Of a stretch of DNA of 48,300 nt, positions 32,135 through 40,585 are shown one piece after another. The DNA is taken from assembly GCA_026398415.1 (NCBI GenBank), contig JAPLSY010000026.1, positions 1-48,300 on the forward strand. The letters are read 5' to 3'. Under the pieces are notes generated by a model, which saw nothing but the letters and a program-made list of their open reading frames with translations, was not told where the DNA came from and ran no database searches. Every line of letters begins with the position of its first letter. The stretch's first letter is position 1. The DNA comes from Kiritimatiellota bacterium. Its GTDB lineage: Bacteria > Verrucomicrobiota > Kiritimatiellia > JAAZAB01. A program made the translations under genes and the position numbers.

Positions 32135-33622
32135 CTATATTCCCATCCCTTGGCCGGGGGCCGTACCGGCCCAGGTACTGAGCGCATCCACCGCCGGTGC
32201 GATCAGGAACGGAGTCCGCAATCCGGTCAGAACCAGCAATGCCAGGACAACACAGAGCGTCGCAAGCAGGAGCATCGCCGCGCGCATGAGCACCGGCACC
32301 TCAGTGGCATGCACCGTCAGGGGCTTATGCTCCTCATAAAAAGCACGCTTCAGCATTTTCAATACGGCCACCAGCGTCACCAGGCTCATCGCGACCGCGG
32401 CCAGGGCCAGCCAGGGGTGCCCACTTTCAATGCAGGCCAGCACAATGATCAGTTTGCTCCAAAATCCGTTGAACGGTGGAATACCGGAGATCGCCATGGA
32501 GCCCAGCAGCGACATATTGGCCGTAAACGGCAGGTTGCGACTTAGTCCCCCGAGATGCCTGAGATCGCGACTGCCCGTTGCATATTCCACCGCGCCGGCA
32601 TTGAGAAACAGGAGCGACTTGAATACCGAGTGATTCAGCATGTGGAAAAGGGCGCCGGTCAATCCCAAGGGCGTGCCCAATCCCAACCCAACGACAATAT
32701 ATCCGATTTGACTGATACTGGAATAGGCCAACAGGCGTTTCATGTCCCATTGCCCGAGGGCCAGAATACCGCCCACAATCATGGATACCACGCCAAACAG
32801 GCGCAGGATTGAGAACAGGTCGGGAACCAATTGCACGGTGAACACATTGAAGATCAGTCTGCTCAGCACATAAATTCCGGCGGTTTTGATCACCACGCCC
32901 GAAAGCATGGCGGAAACCGGCGCCGGGGCCGCGGGATGCGCATCGGGCAGCCAGGCATGGAAGGGAACGAGTGCGGCCTTCAAGCCGAAGCCGCACAGGA
33001 AAAGACCGAGGGCAACGGTCAGCGGCATATTCATACCGCCCGCGGCGAGTTTAACCGCCATCTCGGCCATGTTGAGGGTGCCGAGCATGGCATAGAGCAA
33101 AGCAATGCCGATAAGAATGAAAGCGGAGGCCACCGTGCCGAGCACGGCATATTTAAAGGCCGCTTCCAATTCATCATGTTCGCACCCGAAGGCCACCAGC
33201 GCATACGAGCTGATCGCCACGATTTCCATGAAGATATACAGGTTAAACAGGTCGCCCGTGAGCACAATGCCGTTCAAGCCCGCGATCAGGCAGAGAAAGA
33301 GGCTGTAGTACCTCAGCTTGGAGGTATATTTAGTCATGTACTGAACGGAGAAAATGGCCATGGCCAGGCCGATGGTATTGATCGTTACCAGCATCAATGT
33401 GGTCAAACCATCCAGCCGCAGATCGATGCCCAGGTGCGTGCCCCATCCTCCCATGTGATAAAAGCCGGCCTGGCCAATGGTCAGGAAAGCCATCGCCGCC
33501 AGCACGGCCATCACGGCATTCGCCAGCAGATCGGGAACCCACTTGAGCGTCAAAGAAACCAGCGGGATGAAGAAGGCCGCGCCCAGCGGAATCGCAACAA
33601 AAAATGGAAGTGCGTTTTCCAC
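32135..33622 (-). CDS. mrpD: Mrp antiporter subunit D / MbhH-like
   Basis: This 495-residue member of the proton-conducting transporter family has Glu in LFNLYIFMEIVAISSY (TM5), Lys in GFGLKAALVPFHAWLPDAHPAAPAPVSAMLSG (TM7) and Lys in DMKRLLAYSSISQIGY. All ion-path residues are kept. In Mbh-type hydrogenases this subunit is the proton-translocating partner of the hydrogenase module. It is spaced by one base from mrpC. Confidence 0.93.
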   Translation of the reverse strand: MENALPFFVAIPLGAAFFIPLVSLTLKWVPDLLANAVMAVLAAMAFLTIGQAGFYHMGGWGTHLGIDLRLDGLTTLMLVTINTIGLAMAIFSVQYMTKYTSKLRYYSLFLCLIAGLNGIVLTGDLFNLYIFMEIVAISSYALVAFGCEHDELEAAFKYAVLGTVASAFILIGIALLYAMLGTLNMAEMAVKLAAGGMNMPLTVALGLFLCGFGLKAALVPFHAWLPDAHPAAPAPVSAMLSGVVIKTAGIYVLSRLIFNVFTVQLVPDLFSILRLFGVVSMIVGGILALGQWDMKRLLAYSSISQIGYIVVGLGLGTPLGLTGALFHMLNHSVFKSLLFLNAGAVEYATGSRDLRHLGGLSRNLPFTANMSLLGSMAISGIPPFNGFWSKLIIVLACIESGHPWLALAAVAMSLVTLVAVLKMLKRAFYEEHKPLTVHATEVPVLMRAAMLLLATLCVVLALLVLTGLRTPFLIAPAVDALSTWAGTAPGQGMGI

Positions 33623-33623
33623 G

Positions 33624-33971
33624 CTATCCTTTCAACCTCCTCATTTCGGTAATGTCAAATGTTCCGTAGCGCTCGTACAGCCTGATACAAATGGCCACCA
33701 TCAGAATCAGCATACCGAGGTTAATCATAATCGCAGTCAGGACCAGCGCCTGCGGTAACGGATCAACGGAATTCGCCACGAGGGTTGCCGCAGTCATACC
33801 CTGCTGCAGAATCGGAGCGCATCCGCCGCTGCGATAACCGATCAGCACGAGAAGCACGTTGATGCCGTATTCGATAATCGCCAGGCTGATTACGATTTTC
33901 ACCACGTTTTTCTTGACCACCACGCCGTAGAGGCCGATCGCGATCAGAACCAGGCAAAGTGCATACACCAT
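33624..33971 (-). CDS. mrpC: Mrp antiporter subunit C (MnhC/MbhG, NuoK-like)
   Basis: This 115-residue membrane protein with three segments is NuoK-related. IIEYGINVLLVLIGY carries the first membrane Glu, and the longer loop GGCAPILQQG...VDPLPQALVLTAIMI is diagnostic for MrpC. The ATG at 33971 is chosen because GGAG lies 8 bases before it. The reading from 34010 overlaps mrpB. Confidence 0.92.
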   Translation of the reverse strand: MVYALCLVLIAIGLYGVVVKKNVVKIVISLAIIEYGINVLLVLIGYRSGGCAPILQQGMTAATLVANSVDPLPQALVLTAIMINLGMLILMVAICIRLYERYGTFDITEMRRLKG

Positions 33972-33972
33972 T

Positions 33973-34449
33973 TCAGGTTCTCCTTTGCCGAAACATTTTT
34001 CTTTGCCCATCCTTGACCGTCACATGGACGGCCGACGTAACGGAAAAAACCACATAAATCAACATGCTCACCACAAGCGCCAGGGCCAGGTCATATAGGG
34101 ACATGGCGTTTTTCTCCAAAAACAACAGGATGCCGGCATGGTCTGCGCCCAAGGCGCCTTTCCGGCAGGCGCTTGCAATGGCGGCGCCCAGGAAGATCAA
34201 CGCGCCGACACTGGCCAATTTCGCGGCAGCGTGCTTGCTCAGCAGTTTCATCCCGGCATGCTGACCTTCGGCCAGCGTGAATAGAATAAATGCGCAGGCG
34301 ATAATAATACCGCCCGCAAATCCGCCGCCGGGGGTTTCATGGCTGTGGAGCACAAGATATACGCCGAAGAGCAGGATGAACCCCTTCAGCCAACCGGCAA
34401 TCGCCTTGGCCACCAAATCCATGCCCTCATGCTGGGTACGGTCATTCAT
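33973..34449 (-). CDS. mrpB: Mrp antiporter subunit B (MnhB/MbhF-like)
   Basis: This 158-residue membrane protein has four segments and the MnhB signature HETPGGGFAGGIIIACAFIL. It forms part of the sodium-translocating half of Mrp. It overlaps the previous gene by 4 bases and ends one base before mrpC. Confidence 0.92.
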   Translation of the reverse strand: MNDRTQHEGMDLVAKAIAGWLKGFILLFGVYLVLHSHETPGGGFAGGIIIACAFILFTLAEGQHAGMKLLSKHAAAKLASVGALIFLGAAIASACRKGALGADHAGILLFLEKNAMSLYDLALALVVSMLIYVVFSVTSAVHVTVKDGQRKMFRQRRT

Positions 34450-35012
34450 ACGGCATCCGCCTCCGAATCTTTCGCCTTCTGATCCTTTTTAGCCGGCCGG
34501 CGCAAAATAGCCAGGGCGCCGATAACCGCACAGAAGATAACGGCAACCTGGCCAAGCGCATCGTAGTTGCGATAACCGAGGATCAGCGCCGTAATCACGT
34601 TCCGGGCCCCGGTTTGTTCCGTCCCGTGCGCGAGATAGACTGAGGATGGGGTATCGGCCATGCGGTCCATCACGGTCTGCCCAAACGCCGGAAAATCTTC
34701 AAACACCTTGACCCCGGCGATCAAACACACCAGGACCATGGCCACCGTGACGGTCAGTCCAAAAAACTCGCGATCGCCGGTTACGGAAGTGAGGTCGCGA
34801 TTGATCGTGGCGCGGATGAGGATGATCAGGCACAGCGCCTCCACCACCAGCTGCGTGATGGCCAGGTCCGGCGCCCCCATGAAAAGGAAGGCAATAGAAA
34901 TCAGGAACCCGACGGCACCCACGCAGACGATGGACGACAACAAGTTGGTGGTCTCAATGGCGATAATCGCGCCAATGATCATCAACACCAGTAATACGGC
35001 AAGCAGACTCAT
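34446..35012 (-). CDS. Fused MbhD/MbhE-like subunit (C-terminal part of MrpA)
   Basis: This 188-residue membrane protein corresponds to the MrpA C-terminal region. First comes the DUF4040/MbhD part with AIIAIETTNLLSSIVCVGAVG and LFMGAPDLAITQLVVEAL. Then comes an MbhE part with NVITALILGYRNYDALGQVAVIF. In Mbh hydrogenases D and E are separate genes, and in Mrp both belong to one long MrpA. Here they form one gene split from the NuoL-like part. The ATG at 35012 overlaps the previous stop by 4 bases. Confidence 0.88.
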   Translation of the reverse strand: MSLLAVLLVLMIIGAIIAIETTNLLSSIVCVGAVGFLISIAFLFMGAPDLAITQLVVEALCLIILIRATINRDLTSVTGDREFFGLTVTVAMVLVCLIAGVKVFEDFPAFGQTVMDRMADTPSSVYLAHGTEQTGARNVITALILGYRNYDALGQVAVIFCAVIGALAILRRPAKKDQKAKDSEADAV

Positions 35013-36901
35013 ATTGCCACCCGCCCTCCGGAAAACAACATCCACAACAGAACCAGTAAACCGGCCAGCACCCAGGTCAAATACATGGGCAAAAGACCGC
35101 CATGCGCAGCGCGCAATATCTCCCAAAAGTAAGCGCTAACTTTGCCGCCCAAATCGTAGATATCGAACAGTTTCGCGCGGGCCGCGCCAAAAATCTCCCG
35201 CAGCGGCGAAAGGTCCTCCACGGTTTTGTAGAAATCGACACCGGTAACTTCCACATTCTCCACCTTGCCGTCGGTTCCCTTGTGATGAAACACCTCTTCC
35301 ATAATCTCGCCGCCAATATAGGTGTTGCAGGAGCGCGCCTTGCGGACCGTCGAAAGCAGATACACGAGCACCCCCAGCGCATACGCCGCCAGCAGGAGGA
35401 CCGTCGCAACGCTCGCGTACCAAGCGCCGGACAACTGGACGACCCCGCCCACGGCCGGGAAAATCATGGTGGCCAGCGGCAATTGATACGCAAACACGCC
35501 AAAGATAACACAGAGGCAAGCCAATCCGATACCGGGCAGCCACATGGAAAAACCGACTTCCCTAATGTCACGGTGGCGCAATTCCGCGGAACGCTTGCAC
35601 AGGAAAACCGCATGGAGAACTTTGACAAAACTGGCCAGCGTTAAAGCCGACCCGAACATCGCGGTCGCCAGAAAGATCAGCCAGAGACAGTTGCCGTTAC
35701 GGCCGGAATCCACCATGGCTTGATAGATCATCCATTTGGAATAGAACCCGTTCAGCGGAGGAATTCCGGAAATCGCGAGGGCCGCGACCAGGCAGGACAC
35801 AAAAGTCAGCGGCATAACTTTGGCCAGCCCGCCTAAATTATCCAGATCCGTGGTGCCCGTTTTCTTTTCCACCGATCCCGCACAAAGGAACAAGGCGGAC
35901 TTGTATATGGTATTATTCAGCATATGAAACAGACCGCCGGCAATGCCCAAGGCTGTGCCAGTACCGATGCCCAGCACCATGTAGCCCACTTGACTCACCG
36001 CATGATAGGATAACAGCCGTTTGAGATCGTGTTGAACGAGGGCCATCATCACGGCACAGATGATCGTTCCGGCACCGACGAGCATCAGCAGCGTGTTCAT
36101 GGCGGTGTTCATCACAAACATACCCGTGGTCAACCGGACCAGAAGATAAATTCCCAGTAGTTTGTCCAACGCGGCCGGCAGAAAGGCTGCAACCGATGCG
36201 GGTGCTTGCGCGCCGCAATCGGGCACCCAGGAATGGAAAGGCATGGCGCCCGCCTTGGCCAGCGCCGCAATGGCAAAACAAAAGAACGCAACGTACCGGA
36301 TCCCGTCGGCAAGATCCATCCGGATACTGCTTAGCGTCAACGTATCGGCCAACACCCACACGATGGTCACGCCCAGCATCAATAGACAGTCCGACCCGCC
36401 TACGATAATGAGGCTCTTCTTGGCGGCCTCGGCAGCCTCCGGCCCGGCAATGCCAATCATGACATACAGGGCAAATCCGAGCAGACCCCAGAAAATCAAA
36501 AGCAGGAGAAGGTTGTTGGCAAGGATCACGCCGCACGCGATGCCGATGGTGCCCAGCAACCAGGCGTAGTATTCGCGCAACCGTTCCTTGCCGCGCATGT
36601 ACCCCATGGAATACAGCGATATCAGGAACCCGAACACGGTGGTTACCAGCAGGATGAATGAACTGAGATGATCCAACCGCAGACTGCCCCACGCAGAACC
36701 GGATAAAATCATCGGGGCATTGCCCGGCAACTGCTTCCATTCCAGCAACAGCCGGCACACGATCAACACGGTAATCGCACTTGCGACCGTTGCCAGCACG
36801 GACCTGGCGCGATCGAACGCCTTGGGCAGAAGAAGGCAGAGGATTCCCGCAGCCAGCGGGAATGTGACCGGCAATACCATCGAATTTAATAGCAGTTCCA
36901 T
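35009..36901 (-). CDS. Cluster B NuoL-like subunit (N-terminal part of MrpA)
   Basis: This 630-residue membrane protein of the transporter family is close to the cluster A protein at 17837-19696. Lys in IAALAKAGAMPFHSWVPDC and Lys in DLKRLLSYHAVSQVGYM are kept. The TM5 Glu found in nearly all active members (FWE) is replaced by Gly: LLLLIFWGLLGFALYV. This hints that this subunit does not carry protons in the usual way. A hydrophilic loop near residue 545 and a final hydrophobic helix complete it. The start ATG at 36901 is preferred, because the longer reading runs into the palindrome at 36933-37006. Confidence 0.9.
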   Translation of the reverse strand: MELLLNSMVLPVTFPLAAGILCLLLPKAFDRARSVLATVASAITVLIVCRLLLEWKQLPGNAPMILSGSAWGSLRLDHLSSFILLVTTVFGFLISLYSMGYMRGKERLREYYAWLLGTIGIACGVILANNLLLLLIFWGLLGFALYVMIGIAGPEAAEAAKKSLIIVGGSDCLLMLGVTIVWVLADTLTLSSIRMDLADGIRYVAFFCFAIAALAKAGAMPFHSWVPDCGAQAPASVAAFLPAALDKLLGIYLLVRLTTGMFVMNTAMNTLLMLVGAGTIICAVMMALVQHDLKRLLSYHAVSQVGYMVLGIGTGTALGIAGGLFHMLNNTIYKSALFLCAGSVEKKTGTTDLDNLGGLAKVMPLTFVSCLVAALAISGIPPLNGFYSKWMIYQAMVDSGRNGNCLWLIFLATAMFGSALTLASFVKVLHAVFLCKRSAELRHRDIREVGFSMWLPGIGLACLCVIFGVFAYQLPLATMIFPAVGGVVQLSGAWYASVATVLLLAAYALGVLVYLLSTVRKARSCNTYIGGEIMEEVFHHKGTDGKVENVEVTGVDFYKTVEDLSPLREIFGAARAKLFDIYDLGGKVSAYFWEILRAAHGGLLPMYLTWVLAGLLVLLWMLFSGGRVAI

Positions 36902-36932
36902 ATTACTCAGGCCGTCAAAGGCGGCAACTTTT

Positions 36933-37006
36933 CTGGATTCCCGATTAGATCGGGAATGACAATTATGTGTCGCCACTCTGTCATTCCCGCGCAAGCGGGA
37001 ATCCAG
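36933..37006. repeat. Intergenic palindrome between the cluster B large-subunit and NuoL-like genes
   Basis: CTGGATTCCCGAT...ATCGGGAATGACA is followed by TGTCATTCCCGCGCAAGCGGGAATCCAG. Two hairpins are also complementary to each other. It belongs to the widespread GGATTCCCG/CGGGAAT class of intergenic repeats and occupies most of the 123-base spacer directly after the catalytic gene. Confidence 0.85.
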
Positions 37007-37024
37007 TCCAGACTTTGAAATTCC

Positions 37025-38239
37025 TTATATTTTCAGCCGGGGGCCTTCGACGCCCATTTCCTTCTTAAGCTTCGCGGTCTTTTCCTGTGACAGGCGGATC
37101 AATTCCGCCGATGACCAAATTCGCCGGCCGGTTCCGGCATCAACGGCGGCCATGCGCTCGGTGCAACAATAACACGGATCAACCGCCGCCAGGATGATCG
37201 TGGCATCCGCTACCGAATGTCCGATGACGGTTGTCTGGTTGGTCGGCACATTCATAAAACTGGGCGCCCTGACCTTGTGCCGCACCGGCCGGTTACCCCC
37301 GTCACTGCGAATATAATGGATCACCTCGCCCCGTGGCGCCTCATAAGTGCCGATGCCTTCACCGGCCTTGATTTCCTTGGGGTTGGAATCCACGGGCCCG
37401 GGCATGGTCTTCAAAACTTCCAGGCACTGTTCGATAATCTTGATGGATTCCAGGGTCTCGAGTATCCGCACCACCGCTTTGTCGAAAACATCGCCGTTCT
37501 TTCCGGTAATGATCTTAAAGTCCACGCGCCCGTACGCCAAGTGGGGATGATCCTTGCGAACATCCTTGGCCACGCCGGAGGCCCGGGCAGTCGGCCCCAC
37601 GGCGCAGTAGTCAAGCGCCTGTTGTTTGGTGAGCGTGCCGACTCCTTGCAGGCGGGCATGAATCAAGGGATCATCCGTCACGGCGTCCCTGAAAAGACAG
37701 ATCGGCCCCTTGAGATCTGCCAGCGTTTTTCGTATTGTGGGGATGTCTTCGACTTTGATGTCCCGGCGCACACCGCCCGGCTTCATCATGGCATAATGAT
37801 TCCGATTGCCCGTGATCAACTCAAACAACTCGAGGATCGGCTCGCGATAACGCCAGGCCCACATCCAGACGGTGTTGAATCCCAGAAAATGCCCGGCCAG
37901 TCCCAGCCAGAGCATATGCGAGTGCAGGCGTTCCAGTTCGCCGATCACCGTCCGGATGTACTGCGCGCGTTCCGGCACCTCCACTTCGCCCGCGTCCTCG
38001 ACGGCCTGCACGCAGGCCAGCGGATGGGAGGTGGAACAAATGCCGCAAATCCGCTCCACGAGAAAAACAGTTTGCTCGAAGGTCTTGAGCTCCGCCAGCT
38101 TTTCAATCCCCCGGTGGTTGTAGCCGAGCTCAATATCGAGCCCCACGACCTTCTCGCCTTCCACGTGGAGCTTGAAAAACTCCGGCTCCTCCTGGAGCGG
38201 ATGATACGGGCCGATCGGTATGATCGTTTTCTTAGTCAT
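37025..38239 (-). CDS. Cluster B group 4 [NiFe]-hydrogenase catalytic large subunit (NuoD/HycE-like)
   Basis: This 404-residue catalytic subunit has nickel ligands in ERICGICSTSHP (Cys65, Cys68) and DPCYCCTER (Cys356, Cys359). An additional Cys358 sits inside the C-terminal motif, where most members have Ser. A 42-residue tail after Arg362 predicts processing by the protease at 29881-30345. GYNHRGIEKLAE near residue 39 is the usual family block. It overlaps the C-subunit gene by 8 bases. Sequence differences from the cluster A subunit are large, so the two are not a recent duplication. Confidence 0.96.
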   Translation of the reverse strand: MTKKTIIPIGPYHPLQEEPEFFKLHVEGEKVVGLDIELGYNHRGIEKLAELKTFEQTVFLVERICGICSTSHPLACVQAVEDAGEVEVPERAQYIRTVIGELERLHSHMLWLGLAGHFLGFNTVWMWAWRYREPILELFELITGNRNHYAMMKPGGVRRDIKVEDIPTIRKTLADLKGPICLFRDAVTDDPLIHARLQGVGTLTKQQALDYCAVGPTARASGVAKDVRKDHPHLAYGRVDFKIITGKNGDVFDKAVVRILETLESIKIIEQCLEVLKTMPGPVDSNPKEIKAGEGIGTYEAPRGEVIHYIRSDGGNRPVRHKVRAPSFMNVPTNQTTVIGHSVADATIILAAVDPCYCCTERMAAVDAGTGRRIWSSAELIRLSQEKTAKLKKEMGVEGPRLKI

Positions 38240-38693
38240 TTGCGCCCTTGTTTTCCTTCACATAGTCGCGCCGGAGCGGATAACTGCCTTCCGGCCAATC
38301 GTCGGTCAACAGCAGATGGCGCATGTCCGGATGATTCTGGAACGTAATTCCCAGCAATTCCCACATTTCCCGCTCAATCCATTCCGCACCTTTGCATATC
38401 CGGGCAATGGATTCAATCACCGGCTTGTCCCGGTTCAATTTTGTGCGCACCGTTAAAATCAGGCCGCATTGATCGAAGGCCCAGTGATAGAGCACCTCGA
38501 TCGCAACGGGCGTATCCAACCCGGTCGCAATCGAGAGACGCGCTTCCAGCTCCCGGAAAAGAAAGCGCGATGTCTCCGGGACATCTTCCGGCTTTACTTC
38601 CACATAGATCCGCCGGGCAGACTTGTCCGTCCACTGGACGATCTTATCGCCCAGTCTTTCCTTGACCCGCGCAATCAGCTCATCCCTTGTCAT
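38232..38693 (-). CDS. Cluster B NuoC-like subunit
   Basis: This 153-residue protein has the family's late block ERELWELLGITFQNHPDMRHLLLTDDWPEGSYPLRRDY in altered form (W-EREMWELLGI, then YPLRRDY). Residues 1-60 form the N-terminal alpha/beta part. It bridges the large and small subunits. It lies 42 bases after the B gene and overlaps the large-subunit gene. Confidence 0.9.
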   Translation of the reverse strand: MTRDELIARVKERLGDKIVQWTDKSARRIYVEVKPEDVPETSRFLFRELEARLSIATGLDTPVAIEVLYHWAFDQCGLILTVRTKLNRDKPVIESIARICKGAEWIEREMWELLGITFQNHPDMRHLLLTDDWPEGSYPLRRDYVKENKGAND

Positions 38694-38735
38694 GTGTTTC
38701 TCTTTCGTCCCGGATGGCCAAAAGCCGGGTCTTTT

Positions 38736-39161
38736 TTACTTGGCGCCGCGTAACTTTTTCACCAGCTTCACCACCGCCATAATCATCGCCTCGGGCTTGG
38801 GCGGGCATCCGGGCAGATAGGCATCCACGGGGATATACTTGTCAACGGGAACATCCCAATTGTACGACTTCTGGAACATATTACCGGTACAGGCGCAAGC
38901 GCCGATGGCGATCACCACGACCGGCTTGGCCGCCTCCTGGTAGACCCGCTTCAGGCGGATGGCGGACTTCTTGTTGAAAACACCGGTAACCAGGAGCACA
39001 TCCGCGTGCCGGACGCTCCCGACGAGCGTGATCCCGAAACGCTCCAAATCGTAGCGCGGCGTAAGCGTATCGATAATCTCGATGTCACAGTTATTGCACG
39101 CACTCCCCCCCAGATGGAACACGTTCAGCGACCTGGTCAGCATATTGACGGCAAAACTCAT
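38736..39161 (-). CDS. Cluster B [NiFe]-hydrogenase small subunit (NuoB-like)
   Basis: This 141-residue protein has proximal cluster ligands in GSACNNCDIE (Cys22, Cys25), GACACTGN (Cys89) and PGCPPKPE (Cys119). The CxxC spacing again marks a hydrogenase, not complex I. It is compact with no extra domains, 4 bases after the H-like gene. Confidence 0.93.
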   Translation of the reverse strand: MSFAVNMLTRSLNVFHLGGSACNNCDIEIIDTLTPRYDLERFGITLVGSVRHADVLLVTGVFNKKSAIRLKRVYQEAAKPVVVIAIGACACTGNMFQKSYNWDVPVDKYIPVDAYLPGCPPKPEAMIMAVVKLVKKLRGAK

Positions 39162-39165
39162 CGCG

Positions 39166-40092
39166 TCACCATCCTAAAAATGCGGCTATGACCGCCACCA
39201 GGGCGGCCAACGTCACTGGCCCCCAGAAAAATTTGACGGCCTGATCGATCCGCAACCGCGGCGCCGTGTTTCGTATGAGCACCACAACCACTACAAGCCC
39301 AAGATACTTGAGCACGCCCAGCAGGATCGGCAGAGCGCCTTTGTCAAACGCGATCCCGTTACAGAAAATAGCCACCAGAAAAATCGGCATCGTAAAGAGC
39401 ATCATCGCCCGCGTCAATTTAAAAACGCCCAGCGGCGGGCCGGAATATTCCACGTAGGCGCCGCCAGTCAGTTCCGTTTCGGCCTCGGGCGCATCGAACG
39501 GCACGAGGGTCAGCTTGGCCTGCATGCAAATAATCGCAACCGCGAAAGCGATAATACCGGAGGGCTTATATACCGCGGGAGCAGCCGCCAACAGATCGAA
39601 AAGCCGGATACTGTGCGTATGGATGACCGGCACAAGGATCGCCAGAACGAAGGGCAGCTCATAAGCGAGCAACAGCTTCATTTCCCGGCTGCCACCCAAT
39701 GAGGCCAGCGGATTCTGAGACGCAAACGATCCCAGGATCACGGAAACAGCGGGGATGGTGAGCAGATACAGGATGACGATAATGTCGCCGCTGAAAGTTT
39801 GTCCGGGAACGAGAAAAGCCCGCCAGATCAGCAGCGAAGCCAGCGCGGCCGCCGCCATCCCGAACAGGGGGGCGGAAAGGAAAAGCCCCCGGGCTGTGCC
39901 CGCCGGAATACACGTTTCCTTGATCATCAGCTTCAGCACGTCGTAGAACGGCTGGAGGAAAGGCGGGCCGACGCGCATCTGCACGCGCGCAGTGACCTTC
40001 CGGTCAACCCAGCTTGTGATCAACCCCGCGACGGCCGTAAATAACAGCCCCGGGAAAACAAGCACCTGCAAAATTAGATACCCGAGATCCAT
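39166..40092 (-). CDS. Cluster B NuoH-like membrane subunit
   Basis: This 308-residue membrane protein has MRVGPPFLQPFYDVLKLMIKE and FDAPEAETELTGGAYVEYSG, the conserved loops of NuoH/HycD/EchB. About eight membrane segments are seen. The ATG at 40092 lies 4 bases after the previous stop. The reading from 40308 only overlaps the upstream iron-sulfur gene. Confidence 0.93.
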   Translation of the reverse strand: MDLGYLILQVLVFPGLLFTAVAGLITSWVDRKVTARVQMRVGPPFLQPFYDVLKLMIKETCIPAGTARGLFLSAPLFGMAAAALASLLIWRAFLVPGQTFSGDIIVILYLLTIPAVSVILGSFASQNPLASLGGSREMKLLLAYELPFVLAILVPVIHTHSIRLFDLLAAAPAVYKPSGIIAFAVAIICMQAKLTLVPFDAPEAETELTGGAYVEYSGPPLGVFKLTRAMMLFTMPIFLVAIFCNGIAFDKGALPILLGVLKYLGLVVVVVLIRNTAPRLRIDQAVKFFWGPVTLAALVAVIAAFLGW

Positions 40093-40096
40093 CGGC

Positions 40097-40582
40097 CTAC
40101 ACATCCTTCTTGTTCCATCGCGGCGCGCGCACCGCGAGGTGCTCGCCGACCAGGAAAATGCCCTCCTTGGGCGATTCCTCCACTTCCCTGAACTCAACCG
40201 CCTGCTTGACACAATTGACCGTGCACGGAATCTGCTTATCGCCCAACAATGCGCAGAAATCGCACTTGACGACATAGAAGGGCACGGTTTCGGGGTAGAT
40301 GGTTCCAAACGGACAGGCGTGGCTGCAGGACTTACAGCTCACGCAGCGCAGGTTGTAACGCTTCAGTATGCCGTCCGCCTGTCGCTCCAGCGCTTCAAAC
40401 TTGCAGGCCGCCACACAGCTTGGCTCCTCACAGCGGCGGCAGATCAACGCAAAAGTTGCCAGTTCGCGCAAGGCGAGCATACCGTGATCCGTCGCTTGCG
40501 GACGATAGAAATAGGCACAGTTCACCGCGCACTGCTCACATGCGTCGCACTTGTTTAGATCTATGAATAAACGTTGCGCCAT
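40097..40582 (-). CDS. Cluster B multi-cluster iron-sulfur electron-transfer subunit (HycB/CooF-like)
   Basis: This 161-residue protein has four groups of cysteines: CDACEQCAVNC, CRRCEEPSCVAAC, CVSCKSCSHACP and CDFC with CTVNC, enough for up to four 4Fe-4S clusters as in HycB/HydN/CooF/DmsB-type proteins. Its place between the HydG-like and H-like genes suggests it relays electrons between the flavoprotein pair and the membrane hydrogenase. It starts 3 bases after the HydG-like stop. Confidence 0.9.
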   Translation of the reverse strand: MAQRLFIDLNKCDACEQCAVNCAYFYRPQATDHGMLALRELATFALICRRCEEPSCVAACKFEALERQADGILKRYNLRCVSCKSCSHACPFGTIYPETVPFYVVKCDFCALLGDKQIPCTVNCVKQAVEFREVEESPKEGIFLVGEHLAVRAPRWNKKDV

Positions 40583-40585
40583 GGC

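Noticed and set aside
37217..38347. Long plus-strand open frame opposite the cluster B large subunit
   Set aside because: It is fully antisense to a hydrogenase gene with all catalytic motifs and has no family features of its own.
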